From: JBNKHG01 sp050290225
Lineage (GTDB): Bacteria; Pseudomonadota; Gammaproteobacteria; Pseudomonadales; Cellvibrionaceae
Assembly: GCA_050290225.1 (NCBI GenBank)
Contig: JBNKHG010000002.1
Location: 91,483-155,482, forward strand
Length of the DNA stretch: 64,000 nucleotides
Direction: 5' to 3'
Shown here in pieces: positions 43,445 to 51,287 of this stretch (position 1 is its first letter; every line of letters begins with the position of its first letter). A program made the translations under genes and the position numbers. Under the pieces are notes generated by a model. That model did not search any database. It was not told the origin of the DNA and was given only the letters and a program-made list of their open reading frames with translations.

Positions 43445-43474
43445 TTGTTGCCCAAGCTATTTATATCCTATATA
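43445..43474 (+). promoter_or_regulatory. Candidate promoter of HU-like gene
   Basis: TTGTTG (43445-43450) and TATATA (43469-43474) with an 18-bp spacer, 130 nt before the gene. The region is strongly AT-rich and includes a 12-bp CTATATATATAG palindrome. Confidence 0.4.
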
Positions 43475-43605
43475 TATAGCCTCAGCCGTACACACGGTGA
43501 AACTTAGCCTATAAATACAGTCTTAAACTCGATCCGCAGGACTGTTTTTAAAAGGTCGAATACAGATAGAGAAATCACCGCTAACTATAAAGAAGGATAC
43601 CCTTT

Positions 43606-44025
43606 ATGGCCGCCAGAAAAACTACCGCAAAAAAAGCTCCCGCCAAGAAAAAAGCCGCTGCCAAGAAAGCGCCTGCCAAAAAAGCCGCTGTAGCACCGGC
43701 CCGCAAGATCAAAGCCGTTGGCGAGCGCTACACCAAGACTCAAATCCTCAACCAGATCTCTGAAAGCACCGAACTGAGCAAAAAGCAGGTTCAATCTGTG
43801 CTGGATGAGCTCTCTGCGGTTATCGAAGGTCACGTCAAGAAGCGCGCCTGCGGTGAGTTTGTTCTGCCCGGCCTGCTGAAAATCACCACTGTGAAGAAGC
43901 CGGCCCGCAAGGCACGCAAAGGCATCAACCCCTTTACTGGTGAAGAGACGGTATTCAAGGCCAAGCCAGCCTCTATTCAGGTTAAGGTTCGCCCCCTGAA
44001 AAAGCTGAAGGAAATGGCCGAGTAA
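43606..44025 (+). CDS. HU-family DNA-binding protein with histone H1-like N-terminal tail
   Basis: Nucleoid-associated protein candidate of 139 residues. The first about 35 residues are Lys/Ala/Pro repeats (units such as KKAPAKK and KKAAAKK), like eukaryotic H1 tails. The HU/IHF domain begins near YTKTQILNQISESTEL and has the beta-arm GINPFTGEE followed by KAKPASIQVKV. GAAGGATACC upstream supplies a ribosome site. This tail-plus-HU layout occurs in several marine gammaproteobacteria. It is flanked by a divergent FmdB-aspS operon and its own terminator. Confidence 0.88.
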   Translation: MAARKTTAKKAPAKKKAAAKKAPAKKAAVAPARKIKAVGERYTKTQILNQISESTELSKKQVQSVLDELSAVIEGHVKKRACGEFVLPGLLKITTVKKPARKARKGINPFTGEETVFKAKPASIQVKVRPLKKLKEMAE

Positions 44026-44044
44026 AAGGCAACCGCCAGAGAAA

Positions 44045-44074
44045 CAAAAAAGCCCTGCAATGCGGGGTTTTTTT
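44045..44074 (+). terminator. Terminator of the HU-like gene
   Basis: AAAAAAGCCCTGC-AAT-GCGGGGTTTTTTT forms a GC stem with one G-U pair between an A-run and a seven-T run, 20 nt after the stop. It could also act on the minus strand for the HIT gene. Confidence 0.92.
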
Positions 44075-44117
44075 GTGCCTGCCGCCCAGAAGGACGACAG
44101 ACCCGGGTTTAACCGGG

Positions 44118-44157
44118 CGAGTAACTAGCTACTAGGCCGAGTAACTAGCTACTAGGC
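44118..44157. repeat. Tandem 20-bp CTAG-rich repeat
   Basis: Two exact, head-to-tail copies of CGAGTAACTAGCTACTAGGC at 44118-44137 and 44138-44157. The second copy contains the TAG stop of the HIT gene on the minus strand. Each copy has two CTAG tetramers. It resembles the CTAG element before glnD in composition. Confidence 0.85.
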
Positions 44158-44625
44158 ATTGGAGCGATCAACAAAATCCCCTTCCGGCAGATCTGCCAGG
44201 GATTCCATCGGTTCAAAATCGCGCCCCGCCAGGGCACTGCGCAGTCGACTGGCTCTCTCCTTCAGAGCCTCATCGGTATAAGCTCTGGCCGGCAGCACCC
44301 CCCAAACAGGTTTGGGCCAGGCGCCATCGGTTTTCAAACGCGCCACATGGTGGAAATGCAGCTGTGGCACCTGATTGCCCAGCGCTGCAATATTCATTTT
44401 ATCGGGAACAAACAGGTCGGCCATTACCTCGGCCAGATGATTGGACTCGCGCATCAGCTGCATGCGGTCCGCCTCACTCAAGTGATAGATTTCGCGCACG
44501 TCGGCCCGCTGCGGCACCAGAATGCACCAGGGATAGTTGGCATCGCGACTCAAAAGTACCAGCGACAGCGGAAAACGGCCCAGAATCAAGGTGTCTTCAG
44601 CCAGGGTGGAGTCCAGTTTAAACAT
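44152..44625 (-). CDS. HIT-domain protein
   Basis: Nucleotide-binding HIT-fold hydrolase/transferase candidate. The start is the second ATG at 44625 (MFKLDSTLAED), because GAGGA is then 7 nt away; the ATG at 44631 lies too close to it. 157 residues. It contains YPWCILVPQRADVREIYHL and the HIT motif region QLHFHHVARLKTDGAWPKPVWG, in which the first His of H-x-H-x-H is Gln, as in a known QxHxH-type HIT subgroup. No second domain. The substrate is unknown. It is convergent with the HU-like gene and divergent from proS. Confidence 0.85.
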   Translation of the reverse strand: MFKLDSTLAEDTLILGRFPLSLVLLSRDANYPWCILVPQRADVREIYHLSEADRMQLMRESNHLAEVMADLFVPDKMNIAALGNQVPQLHFHHVARLKTDGAWPKPVWGVLPARAYTDEALKERASRLRSALAGRDFEPMESLADLPEGDFVDRSNA

Positions 44626-44740
44626 ACACATTCCTCGACGGTTTCTGCTTTTCCGCAGTCGAACAGTGTTAAGTCCGACAGGCTCCTAGTAGAATAGCGG
44701 CTTTCTATCGAATATTCAGCTTAGAGAGACCCAAAACACC

Positions 44741-46477
44741 ATGCGCGCCAGCCGCTTTTTGATCGCCACCCTTAAAGAAACACCCTCTGATGCAGAAGTT
44801 ATCAGTCACCAGTTAATGCTGCGCGCGGGCATGATCCGCAGGCTGGCCGCTGGACTCTATACCTGGCTACCCCTGGGTCTGAGGGTACTGCGCAAGGTGG
44901 AAACCATTGTACGTGAAGAAATGAATAACGCCGGCGCCCAGGAAGTCCTGATGCCCGTTGTGCAACCGGCTGAACTCTGGGAGGAATCAGAGCGCTGGCA
45001 GCAGTACGGCCCGGAACTCCTGCGGATCAGCGACCGCCACCAGAGAGACTTCTGCCTGGGGCCCACCCACGAGGAAGTGATTACCGACCTGATCCGCAAC
45101 GAGATCAGCAGTTATAGGCAACTGCCGGCGAACTTTTACCAGATCCAGACCAAATTTCGCGACGAAATTCGTCCCCGCTTCGGGATTATGCGGGCGCGGG
45201 AGTTCCTGATGAAGGACGCTTACTCCTTCCATACGTCCCAGGAATCCCTGCAACAGACATACGACGACATGCACACCGCCTATTGCAATATCTTCGACCG
45301 TATCGGCCTCGCTTATCGTCCGGTACTGGCCGATACAGGCTCCATTGGTGGTGCTCACTCTCACGAATTCCACGTGCTGGCCGCAAGTGGCGAAGACGCT
45401 ATCGCCTTTAGCAGTGAGAGCGACTATGCCGCCAATATTGAAAAAGCCGAAGCCCTGGTTCCCAGTGGTGAGCGCCCCGCAGCCCAGGCGACGATGACCG
45501 AAGTGGAAACGCCGAACCAGCACACTATCACCGAGCTTTCCCGGTACCTGAACGTCACATCCACCCAGACAATCAAAACCCTGATCGTTCTGGGAGAAGT
45601 AGAAAAGGATGCGGCCGAAAACAGCGAACCACCACTGGTGGCCCTGGTTCTGCGCGGCGACCACGAACTCAATGATGTCAAAGCAGAAAAGCTGCCAGGA
45701 GTGGGCGCGCCGCTGACATTTGCACCGGAAGATCGCATCAAAACAGAACTCGGCGCCGGTATCGGTTCCCTGGGTCCGGTGGGGCTTTCTATTCCCGTGA
45801 TTGTCGACCGGGCTGCCGCCCAGCTGGCGGACTTTGTCTGCGGCGCCAACAAAGATGGCTATCACCTCACTGGCGTCAATTGGGAGCGCGACCTGCCTCT
45901 GGGCCAGGTAGAAGATATCCGCAATGTGGTGGTCGGAGACCCCAGCCCGGATGGGCGGGGTGTGCTCGAAATCAAGCGCGGCATCGAAGTGGGTCACATT
46001 TTCCAGCTGGGCACCAAGTACAGTGAAGCAATGAATGCCACCGTACTGGATGAAAATGGCAAAGCCCAGACCATGATTATGGGCTGCTACGGTATCGGCG
46101 TATCGAGGGTAGTAGCCGCTGCTATCGAACAAAACTACGACGAAAACGGTATCATCTGGCCCGAGGCTATCGCCCCCTTCCAGCTGGCACTGATACCCAT
46201 CAACATGCACAAGTCCGAGGCTGTTGCCGCCAAGTGCGAAGCTCTTTATCGCGAGCTGCAGGCCGCCGGGATTGAGGTACTGTTTATGGATGAAGCCAAG
46301 GCGCGCCTCGGGGTCCTGCTCGCCAACACTGAACTAATGGGTATCCCCCACCGCATCGTCGTCGGTGACAAGGGCCTGGAAAAGGGTACGATCGAGTACA
46401 AGGGCAGGCGTGACGAGGCAAGCCGGGACATTCCCGCCGACCAGCTGCTAAGCTTTTTAAAAGAAAAACTCGCATAA
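44741..46477 (+). CDS. proS: Prolyl-tRNA synthetase, bacterial type
   Basis: Class IIa aminoacyl-tRNA synthetase. 578 residues (E. coli 572). It has motif 1 (LGLRVLRKVETIVREEM), motif 2 (KFRDEIRPRFGIMRAREFLM) and motif 3 (GCYGIGVSRVVAAA). An editing insertion (INS) domain of about 180 residues lies between motifs 2 and 3 and is characteristic of bacterial-type ProRS (around HTITELSRYLNVT and VALVLRGDHELNDVKAEK). It is followed 28 nt later by a lytic transglycosylase gene. Confidence 0.97.
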   Translation: MRASRFLIATLKETPSDAEVISHQLMLRAGMIRRLAAGLYTWLPLGLRVLRKVETIVREEMNNAGAQEVLMPVVQPAELWEESERWQQYGPELLRISDRHQRDFCLGPTHEEVITDLIRNEISSYRQLPANFYQIQTKFRDEIRPRFGIMRAREFLMKDAYSFHTSQESLQQTYDDMHTAYCNIFDRIGLAYRPVLADTGSIGGAHSHEFHVLAASGEDAIAFSSESDYAANIEKAEALVPSGERPAAQATMTEVETPNQHTITELSRYLNVTSTQTIKTLIVLGEVEKDAAENSEPPLVALVLRGDHELNDVKAEKLPGVGAPLTFAPEDRIKTELGAGIGSLGPVGLSIPVIVDRAAAQLADFVCGANKDGYHLTGVNWERDLPLGQVEDIRNVVVGDPSPDGRGVLEIKRGIEVGHIFQLGTKYSEAMNATVLDENGKAQTMIMGCYGIGVSRVVAAAIEQNYDENGIIWPEAIAPFQLALIPINMHKSEAVAAKCEALYRELQAAGIEVLFMDEAKARLGVLLANTELMGIPHRIVVGDKGLEKGTIEYKGRRDEASRDIPADQLLSFLKEKLA

Positions 46478-46505
46478 AGCAGGGAAGATAGAAAAGGGGA
46501 ACGCA

Positions 46506-47108
46506 GTGCGTCCGTGGATTTGGCCAATTCGCTCTCTACGCCTGTTGAAGTTGCGACTTTTTGCCACATTGGTAATCGCAGCGGCATACAATGTCGCCTG
46601 GTCGCAGCCGCAAGTCAGCGACATTGACGACGAGCTGCGACGCCTGCTGAAAAGCACCATCGAACAGGCTGACAGCTTTGAGGACCGTTTCGATGCAGAG
46701 GTATGGCTGCTGTCAATGTCGGGCCGCCTTGAACCCTTTGTGAACGACCCCGAAAAACGTCTGGATTTGTTACGCAAAATCCACCGTGCCGCCACCCGAG
46801 CCGAACTGCAACCCTCGGTGGTGCTGGCGGTTATCGAGGTGGAGAGCGCATTTGATCACTACGCCGTCTCCCACGCCGGAGCCCAGGGCATTATGCAAGT
46901 GATGCCCTTTTGGAAGAACGAAATTGGCCGCCCGAACGACAACCTGATTGATCTGGAAACCAACCTCAAGTACGGCTGCACAATTCTCAAGCACTACATT
47001 GGCAGGGCGAATGGCCACCTGGCCGAGGCCCTGAGCCGCTACAACGGCAGCTACGGCAGCTATCGCTATGCCGCCAAGGTCATGGATGCCTGGGATCGCT
47101 GGCGCTAA
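46506..47108 (+). CDS. Membrane-anchored lytic transglycosylase (SLT domain)
   Basis: Peptidoglycan hydrolase candidate of 200 residues. The start is GTG at 46506 (MRPWIWPIRSLRLLKLRL). A basic N-terminal stretch and a hydrophobic segment (about 18-32, LFATLVIAAAYNVAWS) act as anchor or signal. The SLT domain (about 95-195) has AVIEVESAFDHYAVSHAGAQ with catalytic Glu113, GIMQVMPFWKNEIG and the LSRYNGSYGSYRY end. Its place behind proS is conserved in related genomes. The precise substrate is unknown. Confidence 0.85.
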   Translation: MRPWIWPIRSLRLLKLRLFATLVIAAAYNVAWSQPQVSDIDDELRRLLKSTIEQADSFEDRFDAEVWLLSMSGRLEPFVNDPEKRLDLLRKIHRAATRAELQPSVVLAVIEVESAFDHYAVSHAGAQGIMQVMPFWKNEIGRPNDNLIDLETNLKYGCTILKHYIGRANGHLAEALSRYNGSYGSYRYAAKVMDAWDRWR

Positions 47109-47340
47109 GAAGCTGTTGCCACGGGCTACAGGATATGGACTCAATCGCAAGATCTGGTAATATCCCGCCTCTAGAAAACAGGCACAAAGCTCGCCTCATG
47201 CCACGCTCGCCACCCGGCAAGCGCCCAGTGGCCTTCTGGATTCGCCCTGTTCCCCACACCAAGTGAGGTAACGGTCGTTATTTACGGCGAATAACCATTA
47301 ATGCAACGAAGAGTCACCCTTTGATACAGGACAAATTGTA

Positions 47341-48447
47341 ATGAGTCTTGCAGATAAAGTATTGGCGGTAAACGACGACCTGCCGATTCGCACCGACAGC
47401 CCCGTTCACAGCGGTAAAGTTCGTTCTGTCTATTGGCTCACCGAAGCCGATAGTCGCCGCCTAATCGAGGAGAAAGGTTACGACGTAGCCCCCAACTCAC
47501 CCCTGGCCATTATGGTGATCAGCGACCGCATTTCAGCGTTCGATTGTATCTGGCACGGTGAGGACGGCATGAACGGCGTACCCGGCAAAGGTGCCGCCCT
47601 CAATGCCATCTCCAATCACTGGTTCAAATTGTTCCGTGAACACGGCCTGGCCGACAGCCATATCCTGGACATTCCCCACCCGCTGGTGTGGATTGTACAA
47701 AAGGCCAGGCCTGTAATGATCGAGGCCATCGCCCGCCAGTATATTACCGGCTCCATGTGGCGCGCCTACACCAAGGGTGAACGCAAATTCTGCGGCATCC
47801 AGATCCCTGAGGGCCTGCAAAAGGATCAGAAACTGCCCGAACTGCTGATTACCCCATCCACCAAAGGCATTCTGGAGGGCATCCCGGGGGTCCCGGCCCA
47901 GGACGACGTCAATATCACCCGTCAAAACATCGTGGATAACTACAAGGCCTTTCATTTCCGCGACAAAGCCGATATCGACCTCTACGAGAAGTTACTCAAA
48001 GAGGGCTTTGATGTTATCAGTACGGAATTGGCCAACTTGGACCAGGTGTTTGTCGACACCAAGTTCGAGTTCGGCTATGTCACCGACAAAGCCGGCAACG
48101 AAAAGCTGATCTATATGGATGAAGTGGGCACCCCCGACTCCTCGCGCATCTGGGACGGCGCCAGCTACCGGGAAGGCAAAGTGGTGGAGAAGTCCAAGGA
48201 AGAGTTCCGCCAGTTACTGCTAAACCACTTCCCGGATCCGGATGTTCTGCTGAACAAGGAACGCATGGATGAACGCCAAACCCTGGCTCGTGACAATGCG
48301 CTGCCGGAGGCAGCACTGATGCAGATATCAGACACCTACCGCGATATCGCCGAAAAAATTACTGGTGAGAAACTCACCCTGTCAGACAACCCGAAAACGG
48401 AAATTATCGATATTCTCCGCGACCAGTACGGTTTGATCGAAGAATAA
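47341..48447 (+). CDS. purC: SAICAR synthase PurC, long form
   Basis: ATP-dependent ligation of CAIR and aspartate in purine synthesis. 368 residues, longer than the 237-residue E. coli enzyme. It belongs to the longer subtype found in Vibrio and Alteromonas-type genomes. It includes SGKVRSVYWL near the N-terminus, VISDRISAFDCIWH, EAIARQYITGSMWRAY and the LIYMDEVGTPDSSRIWDGAS block with the Asp. AGGACA lies about 10 nt before the ATG. A 232-nt non-coding gap upstream holds its promoter; no PurR operator was recognised. Confidence 0.93.
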   Translation: MSLADKVLAVNDDLPIRTDSPVHSGKVRSVYWLTEADSRRLIEEKGYDVAPNSPLAIMVISDRISAFDCIWHGEDGMNGVPGKGAALNAISNHWFKLFREHGLADSHILDIPHPLVWIVQKARPVMIEAIARQYITGSMWRAYTKGERKFCGIQIPEGLQKDQKLPELLITPSTKGILEGIPGVPAQDDVNITRQNIVDNYKAFHFRDKADIDLYEKLLKEGFDVISTELANLDQVFVDTKFEFGYVTDKAGNEKLIYMDEVGTPDSSRIWDGASYREGKVVEKSKEEFRQLLLNHFPDPDVLLNKERMDERQTLARDNALPEAALMQISDTYRDIAEKITGEKLTLSDNPKTEIIDILRDQYGLIEE

Positions 48448-48459
48448 TACCCCCCTCGG

Positions 48460-48489
48460 GAACGCTGCGGCTGTGAGGTCACAGCGTTC
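48460..48489. other. Strong hairpin after purC
   Basis: GAACGCTG and CAGCGTTC pair over 8 bp; an alternative inner stem (GCTGTGA with TCACAGC) overlaps it. No U-tract follows, so it may stabilise the purC mRNA end or act as a weak terminator. Confidence 0.5.
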
Positions 48490-48635
48490 ACCCTCTCTGC
48501 CAACGCTCCCCTGCCCCCATCAAAGTTAGACCAATGTCCAATGGCGTCTTTCCCAGGTGCGTGGAACACTGACAACCTCTCGAAACCCAAATTTCACGCC
48601 CCTTATAGCGTGAAAACGGCGACAGGAACACCACC

Positions 48636-48965
48636 ATGCAACGTAAACAGGCCTATATCGTTGGCGCTCTTTTGATTTTTGGCTCAGCCCAATGGGCCGC
48701 GATATATGGCGAAAACGCCAAAATCGCCGTCGCTCTCCTCGCCGCCCCCAGTCTGATCGCCGGTTACATTTACGCCTCTTCATTACCACAATACATCTGG
48801 GGAATGCTACTGGGCATCTGTGCCTACATGGGACTCGAGTATCTACTCTACGGCCCGATCTACAAGATCACCGGCCCTGTCTATGCCGTGGGCTTTATTG
48901 CAGCAGTCGCCTGCGCTACAGCGGCATGTTTCATATGCAGTGCGAAGACCGGAAAAAAAGCCTGA
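48636..48965 (+). CDS. Small four-helix membrane protein, unknown
   Basis: 109 residues, strongly hydrophobic, with four probable transmembrane helices: AYIVGALLIFGSAQWAAIYG, IAVALLAAPSLIAGYIYASS, YIWGMLLGICAYMGLEYLL and VYAVGFIAAVACATAACFIC. The N-terminus (MQRKQ) and the C-terminus (KTGKKA) are basic, so both probably face the cytoplasm. AGGAACACC lies before the ATG. I do not recognise the family. It converges on the AraC-type gene. Confidence 0.6.
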   Translation: MQRKQAYIVGALLIFGSAQWAAIYGENAKIAVALLAAPSLIAGYIYASSLPQYIWGMLLGICAYMGLEYLLYGPIYKITGPVYAVGFIAAVACATAACFICSAKTGKKA

Positions 48966-49002
48966 ATACCAGACTCGCCCAGACGGTAAAAATTGCAGTG
49001 AA

Positions 49003-49785
49003 TCATTGAGCCGGACAATTCACTCCCCGACACTCACTGGGAGAAATGCCCTTAACCTTCTTAAACGCCCGGGTAAAGTAGGATGGATCCTTAAAGCCAA
49101 CCTGGCTGGCTACATCTGCCACCAGTACGTTAGGGTTAACAAGCAGCTGGGACGCTTTTTCCATGCGCGCGTTAATCAGGTATTCCTGAAAAGTTACACC
49201 GTAACAGCGCTTGAACGCGCGACTGAATTTGAACGGCGACATATTGCACAACGCTGCGACATCGCCCTCCTTGATCTTCTCGTGAAGATGCTCGATAACA
49301 AAGTTCACCGCCGGCACCAGCAGGGATTTCTGGGAATTATTGTTCCTGTATCGACAGTCGTGGGGCATTGAGCAATTGGGGCTTTCGATTAAAAAGCGGG
49401 ACGTTTCATGATGACTGTTTTCGGCCTGAACAAGCGCATCGATTATAGAATCAACCTCCTTGTTCAAGACTGGTGTAACCAGATAGTCCCACACTCGAAC
49501 ACGCAGCGCCCAAACTGCCAACTCTTCCGAGTGAATATTTGAAATCATAATTATGGGAATATACGGAAATTCCTGCCGGGTTTTTTTTAACAAAACCAGA
49601 CTGGAAACATCCGGATAATCCAGTTCGAAACAGATCATGTTGAAGTGCCTGCTGGGAACCAAAAAATTTGTCCCAACATCTTCCAACTCATGCACCACAC
49701 AACGACGCCGAAAATCTTCAGCCACCCTTGATCTGCCTTTGGCACTTGATAGGTTGATCCACAATACTGACAGTTTTACATCCAT
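49003..49785 (-). CDS. AraC-family regulator with degenerate receiver-like N-terminus
   Basis: 260-residue cytoplasmic transcription factor. Residues about 1-120 fold like a response-regulator receiver (alternating strands FNMICFELDYPD, IPIIMISNIHSEELAVWAL, YLVTPVLN). They lack the N-terminal acidic pair, and the usual Lys position is Thr104. Asp56 sits where the phosphoacceptor would be, so phosphorylation is doubtful. The C-terminal 100 residues hold the double helix-turn-helix of AraC/XylS proteins (EGDVAALCNMSPFKFSRAF and VLVADVASQVGFKDPSYFTR with FKKVKGISPSE). It is divergent from the tad operon across a 630-bp AT-rich region, so it is the leading candidate regulator of Flp pili. Confidence 0.83.
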   Translation of the reverse strand: MDVKLSVLWINLSSAKGRSRVAEDFRRRCVVHELEDVGTNFLVPSRHFNMICFELDYPDVSSLVLLKKTRQEFPYIPIIMISNIHSEELAVWALRVRVWDYLVTPVLNKEVDSIIDALVQAENSHHETSRFLIESPNCSMPHDCRYRNNNSQKSLLVPAVNFVIEHLHEKIKEGDVAALCNMSPFKFSRAFKRCYGVTFQEYLINARMEKASQLLVNPNVLVADVASQVGFKDPSYFTRAFKKVKGISPSECRGVNCPAQ

Positions 49786-50415
49786 ACTCTGCCCATTCCC
49801 TTACTTCAGGCCCCCAAAAACTTTATCCCAGGGCTGTATAACAGGATCGCCTGAAAGATCACATTTAACTAATATTACATAGCGCACAGACAAGCACATT
49901 ATATCAATTTTTCATATAAATCCTCTTTTAATATAAAATCTTCAAAAATCCCATATTTATCAAAAGGTTAAGGCAGCAAAAATTTGGCGCACAAATAGAC
50001 ATTTATTTTTTAGACAAAATAAAAACTTGACTTTTTTATATGTCAAGAAAAATGGAAAGTCGTCAGATTTATAAAATAAGGCTATATGTTTTTATGTCCT
50101 GCTATTAACAGACAATTTCCTGTTACACAAAGAATGTCGAATTTCGTTACAACTTTTATCACTTCCTAACTTTCTCTCATAAAAACTTTCCGTATCTTCT
50201 TTATCACCAGCCAAAAATTTTTAACCACTTTGCCGCCGAACACCAGGGAGCCTCTTTCGCATTACAACATCAAAAAATGAGAACCAGGTATTAGAAAAAT
50301 TTTTCCTTTCCTTCTGCAAAATTTTCCTAACCCCATTTTGCATGCCCCTCTAGAGTTAATAACGAGCTCAGCGGCTCCGAGCTTTAAAACATTATTTTTC
50401 TATTGGAGATTTATC
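49786..50415. other. AT-rich tad operon control region
   Basis: 630 bases without a gene, between the divergent AraC-type gene and flp. It is markedly AT-richer than the neighbouring genes. It contains the inverted repeat at 50026-50047 and many A/T runs. It should hold promoters for both directions, but I could not assign a firm -10/-35 for flp. Confidence 0.75.
50026..50047. promoter_or_regulatory. Inverted repeat CTTGAC-N10-GTCAAG
   Basis: Perfect 6-bp arms, 10 nt apart, in the flp control region. The left arm includes TTGACT, which resembles a -35. It could bind a dimeric regulator such as the adjacent AraC-type protein. Confidence 0.4.
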
Positions 50416-50601
50416 ATGAACGCATTCAAAGAAAAGCTTTTACAATTTCTGCGCGAAGAAGATGGCCTGGAAACTGTTGAGTATGCAGTAGCAGGCAGTT
50501 TGATTATTGGTGGAAGTGCTCTTGCATTTACCGACCTCGGCACAGCTGTTGCCACTGAGATTGGTGATCTCGCCACCTGCGTTTCAACAGGAGTTTGCTA
50601 A
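50416..50601 (+). CDS. flp: Flp-type major pilin
   Basis: Small type IVb pilin, the structural subunit of Tad pili. The start is the ATG at 50416 with TTGGAGA upstream; an upstream in-frame start at 50338 is rejected. 61 residues. A basic leader (MNAFKEKLLQFLREEDG) ends at Gly, and the mature part starts LETVEYAVAGSLII, matching the G/x4-E-Y cleavage pattern cut by CpaA/TadV. The hydrophobic helix is followed by a short C-terminus with two cysteines (CVSTGVC), a likely disulfide. It heads the tad operon. Confidence 0.93.
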   Translation: MNAFKEKLLQFLREEDGLETVEYAVAGSLIIGGSALAFTDLGTAVATEIGDLATCVSTGVC

Positions 50602-50671
50602 TTGTCTCGCTATTTGCGCTTCAACAGCGCTATGGCCAGATTTCTGTCGAATGCAAATTTTTAAGACTGTT

Positions 50672-50706
50672 AAATGTCGTCTGGAATACGCAGTCGGGCG
50701 ACATTT
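50672..50706 (+). other. Hairpin between flp and cpaA
   Basis: AAATGTCG (50672-50679) and CGACATTT (50699-50706) are perfect 8-bp arms around 19 nt, in the 137-nt flp-cpaA gap. No T-run follows. It could stabilise flp mRNA or weaken read-through, so the pilin is made in excess over the assembly proteins. Confidence 0.55.
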
Positions 50707-50738
50707 GAAGCTCCATAAATCAACCAGAAGAATTTGGA

Positions 50739-51287
50739 ATGGATAACTTAGCGCTGAACAATCCCTATTTGACGATTCTGCTCATTGGACTTGTAGCAGC
50801 CAGCGTAATAGATATGATCACGAAAAAGATTCCTAATCTCCTTATACTCATTTTAATAATTTCAGGAATCTTCTCCCAGTCCTATATACATGGCACCGAT
50901 GGCACTTTGGCTTCTCTTGCAGGTACAGGAGTAGGTCTTATTCTTCTGTTTCCGCTCTATTGCCTGGGAGGCCTTGGCGCGGGAGATGTAAAACTGATGT
51001 CCGCAGCAGGCTCATTTCTAAATGCCCCCACCGCACTCCTGGCGGTGGTCATGAGCGTTAACACAGCAGCGGTTATAGGCATATTCCTATTGATTGTCCA
51101 TGGAGGACTGCGCCCCTATCTTCGACGCTACCTGACCATGGCCAAAACCTGTCTCGCCACCGGCTCACTGATCTACATACCGCCCGCAACAAACGAAGCC
51201 GCGAACAGGAAATTTCCCTGTGCTATCGCTATTGCCCTTGGCTGCACAACGGCCCTGTTTTTCGATTCAATCATCTCCCTACTGTGA
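50739..51287 (+). CDS. cpaA: Tad prepilin peptidase CpaA/TadV
   Basis: Aspartic prepilin peptidase (A24 family, GxGD type) that cleaves Flp and the TadE-like pseudopilins. 182 residues, about six transmembrane helices. The first catalytic Asp is in ASVIDMITKKIPN (residue 25) and the second in the GxGD motif GLGAGDVKLMSA. There is no N-terminal methyltransferase domain, as is usual for TadV/CpaA. It ends overlapping the next gene (GTGA). Confidence 0.93.
   Translation: MDNLALNNPYLTILLIGLVAASVIDMITKKIPNLLILILIISGIFSQSYIHGTDGTLASLAGTGVGLILLFPLYCLGGLGAGDVKLMSAAGSFLNAPTALLAVVMSVNTAAVIGIFLLIVHGGLRPYLRRYLTMAKTCLATGSLIYIPPATNEAANRKFPCAIAIALGCTTALFFDSIISLL

Larger units (their letters stand above)
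43143..43605. other. Divergent FmdB/HU intergenic region
   Basis: 463 bases without a gene. It contains a minus-strand consensus -10 (TATAAT) for the FmdB-aspS operon at 43257-43262, and a plus-strand AT-rich promoter area around 43445-43474 for the HU-like gene. No RNA gene was recognised. Confidence 0.6.

Noticed and set aside
43143..43605. Plus-strand short frames upstream of the HU-like gene
   Set aside because: No ribosome sites or motifs; the region is better explained as divergent promoters.
44987..46210. 407-codon minus-strand frame inside proS
   Set aside because: The proS reading has all class II motifs; the antisense frame is an artefact of codon usage.
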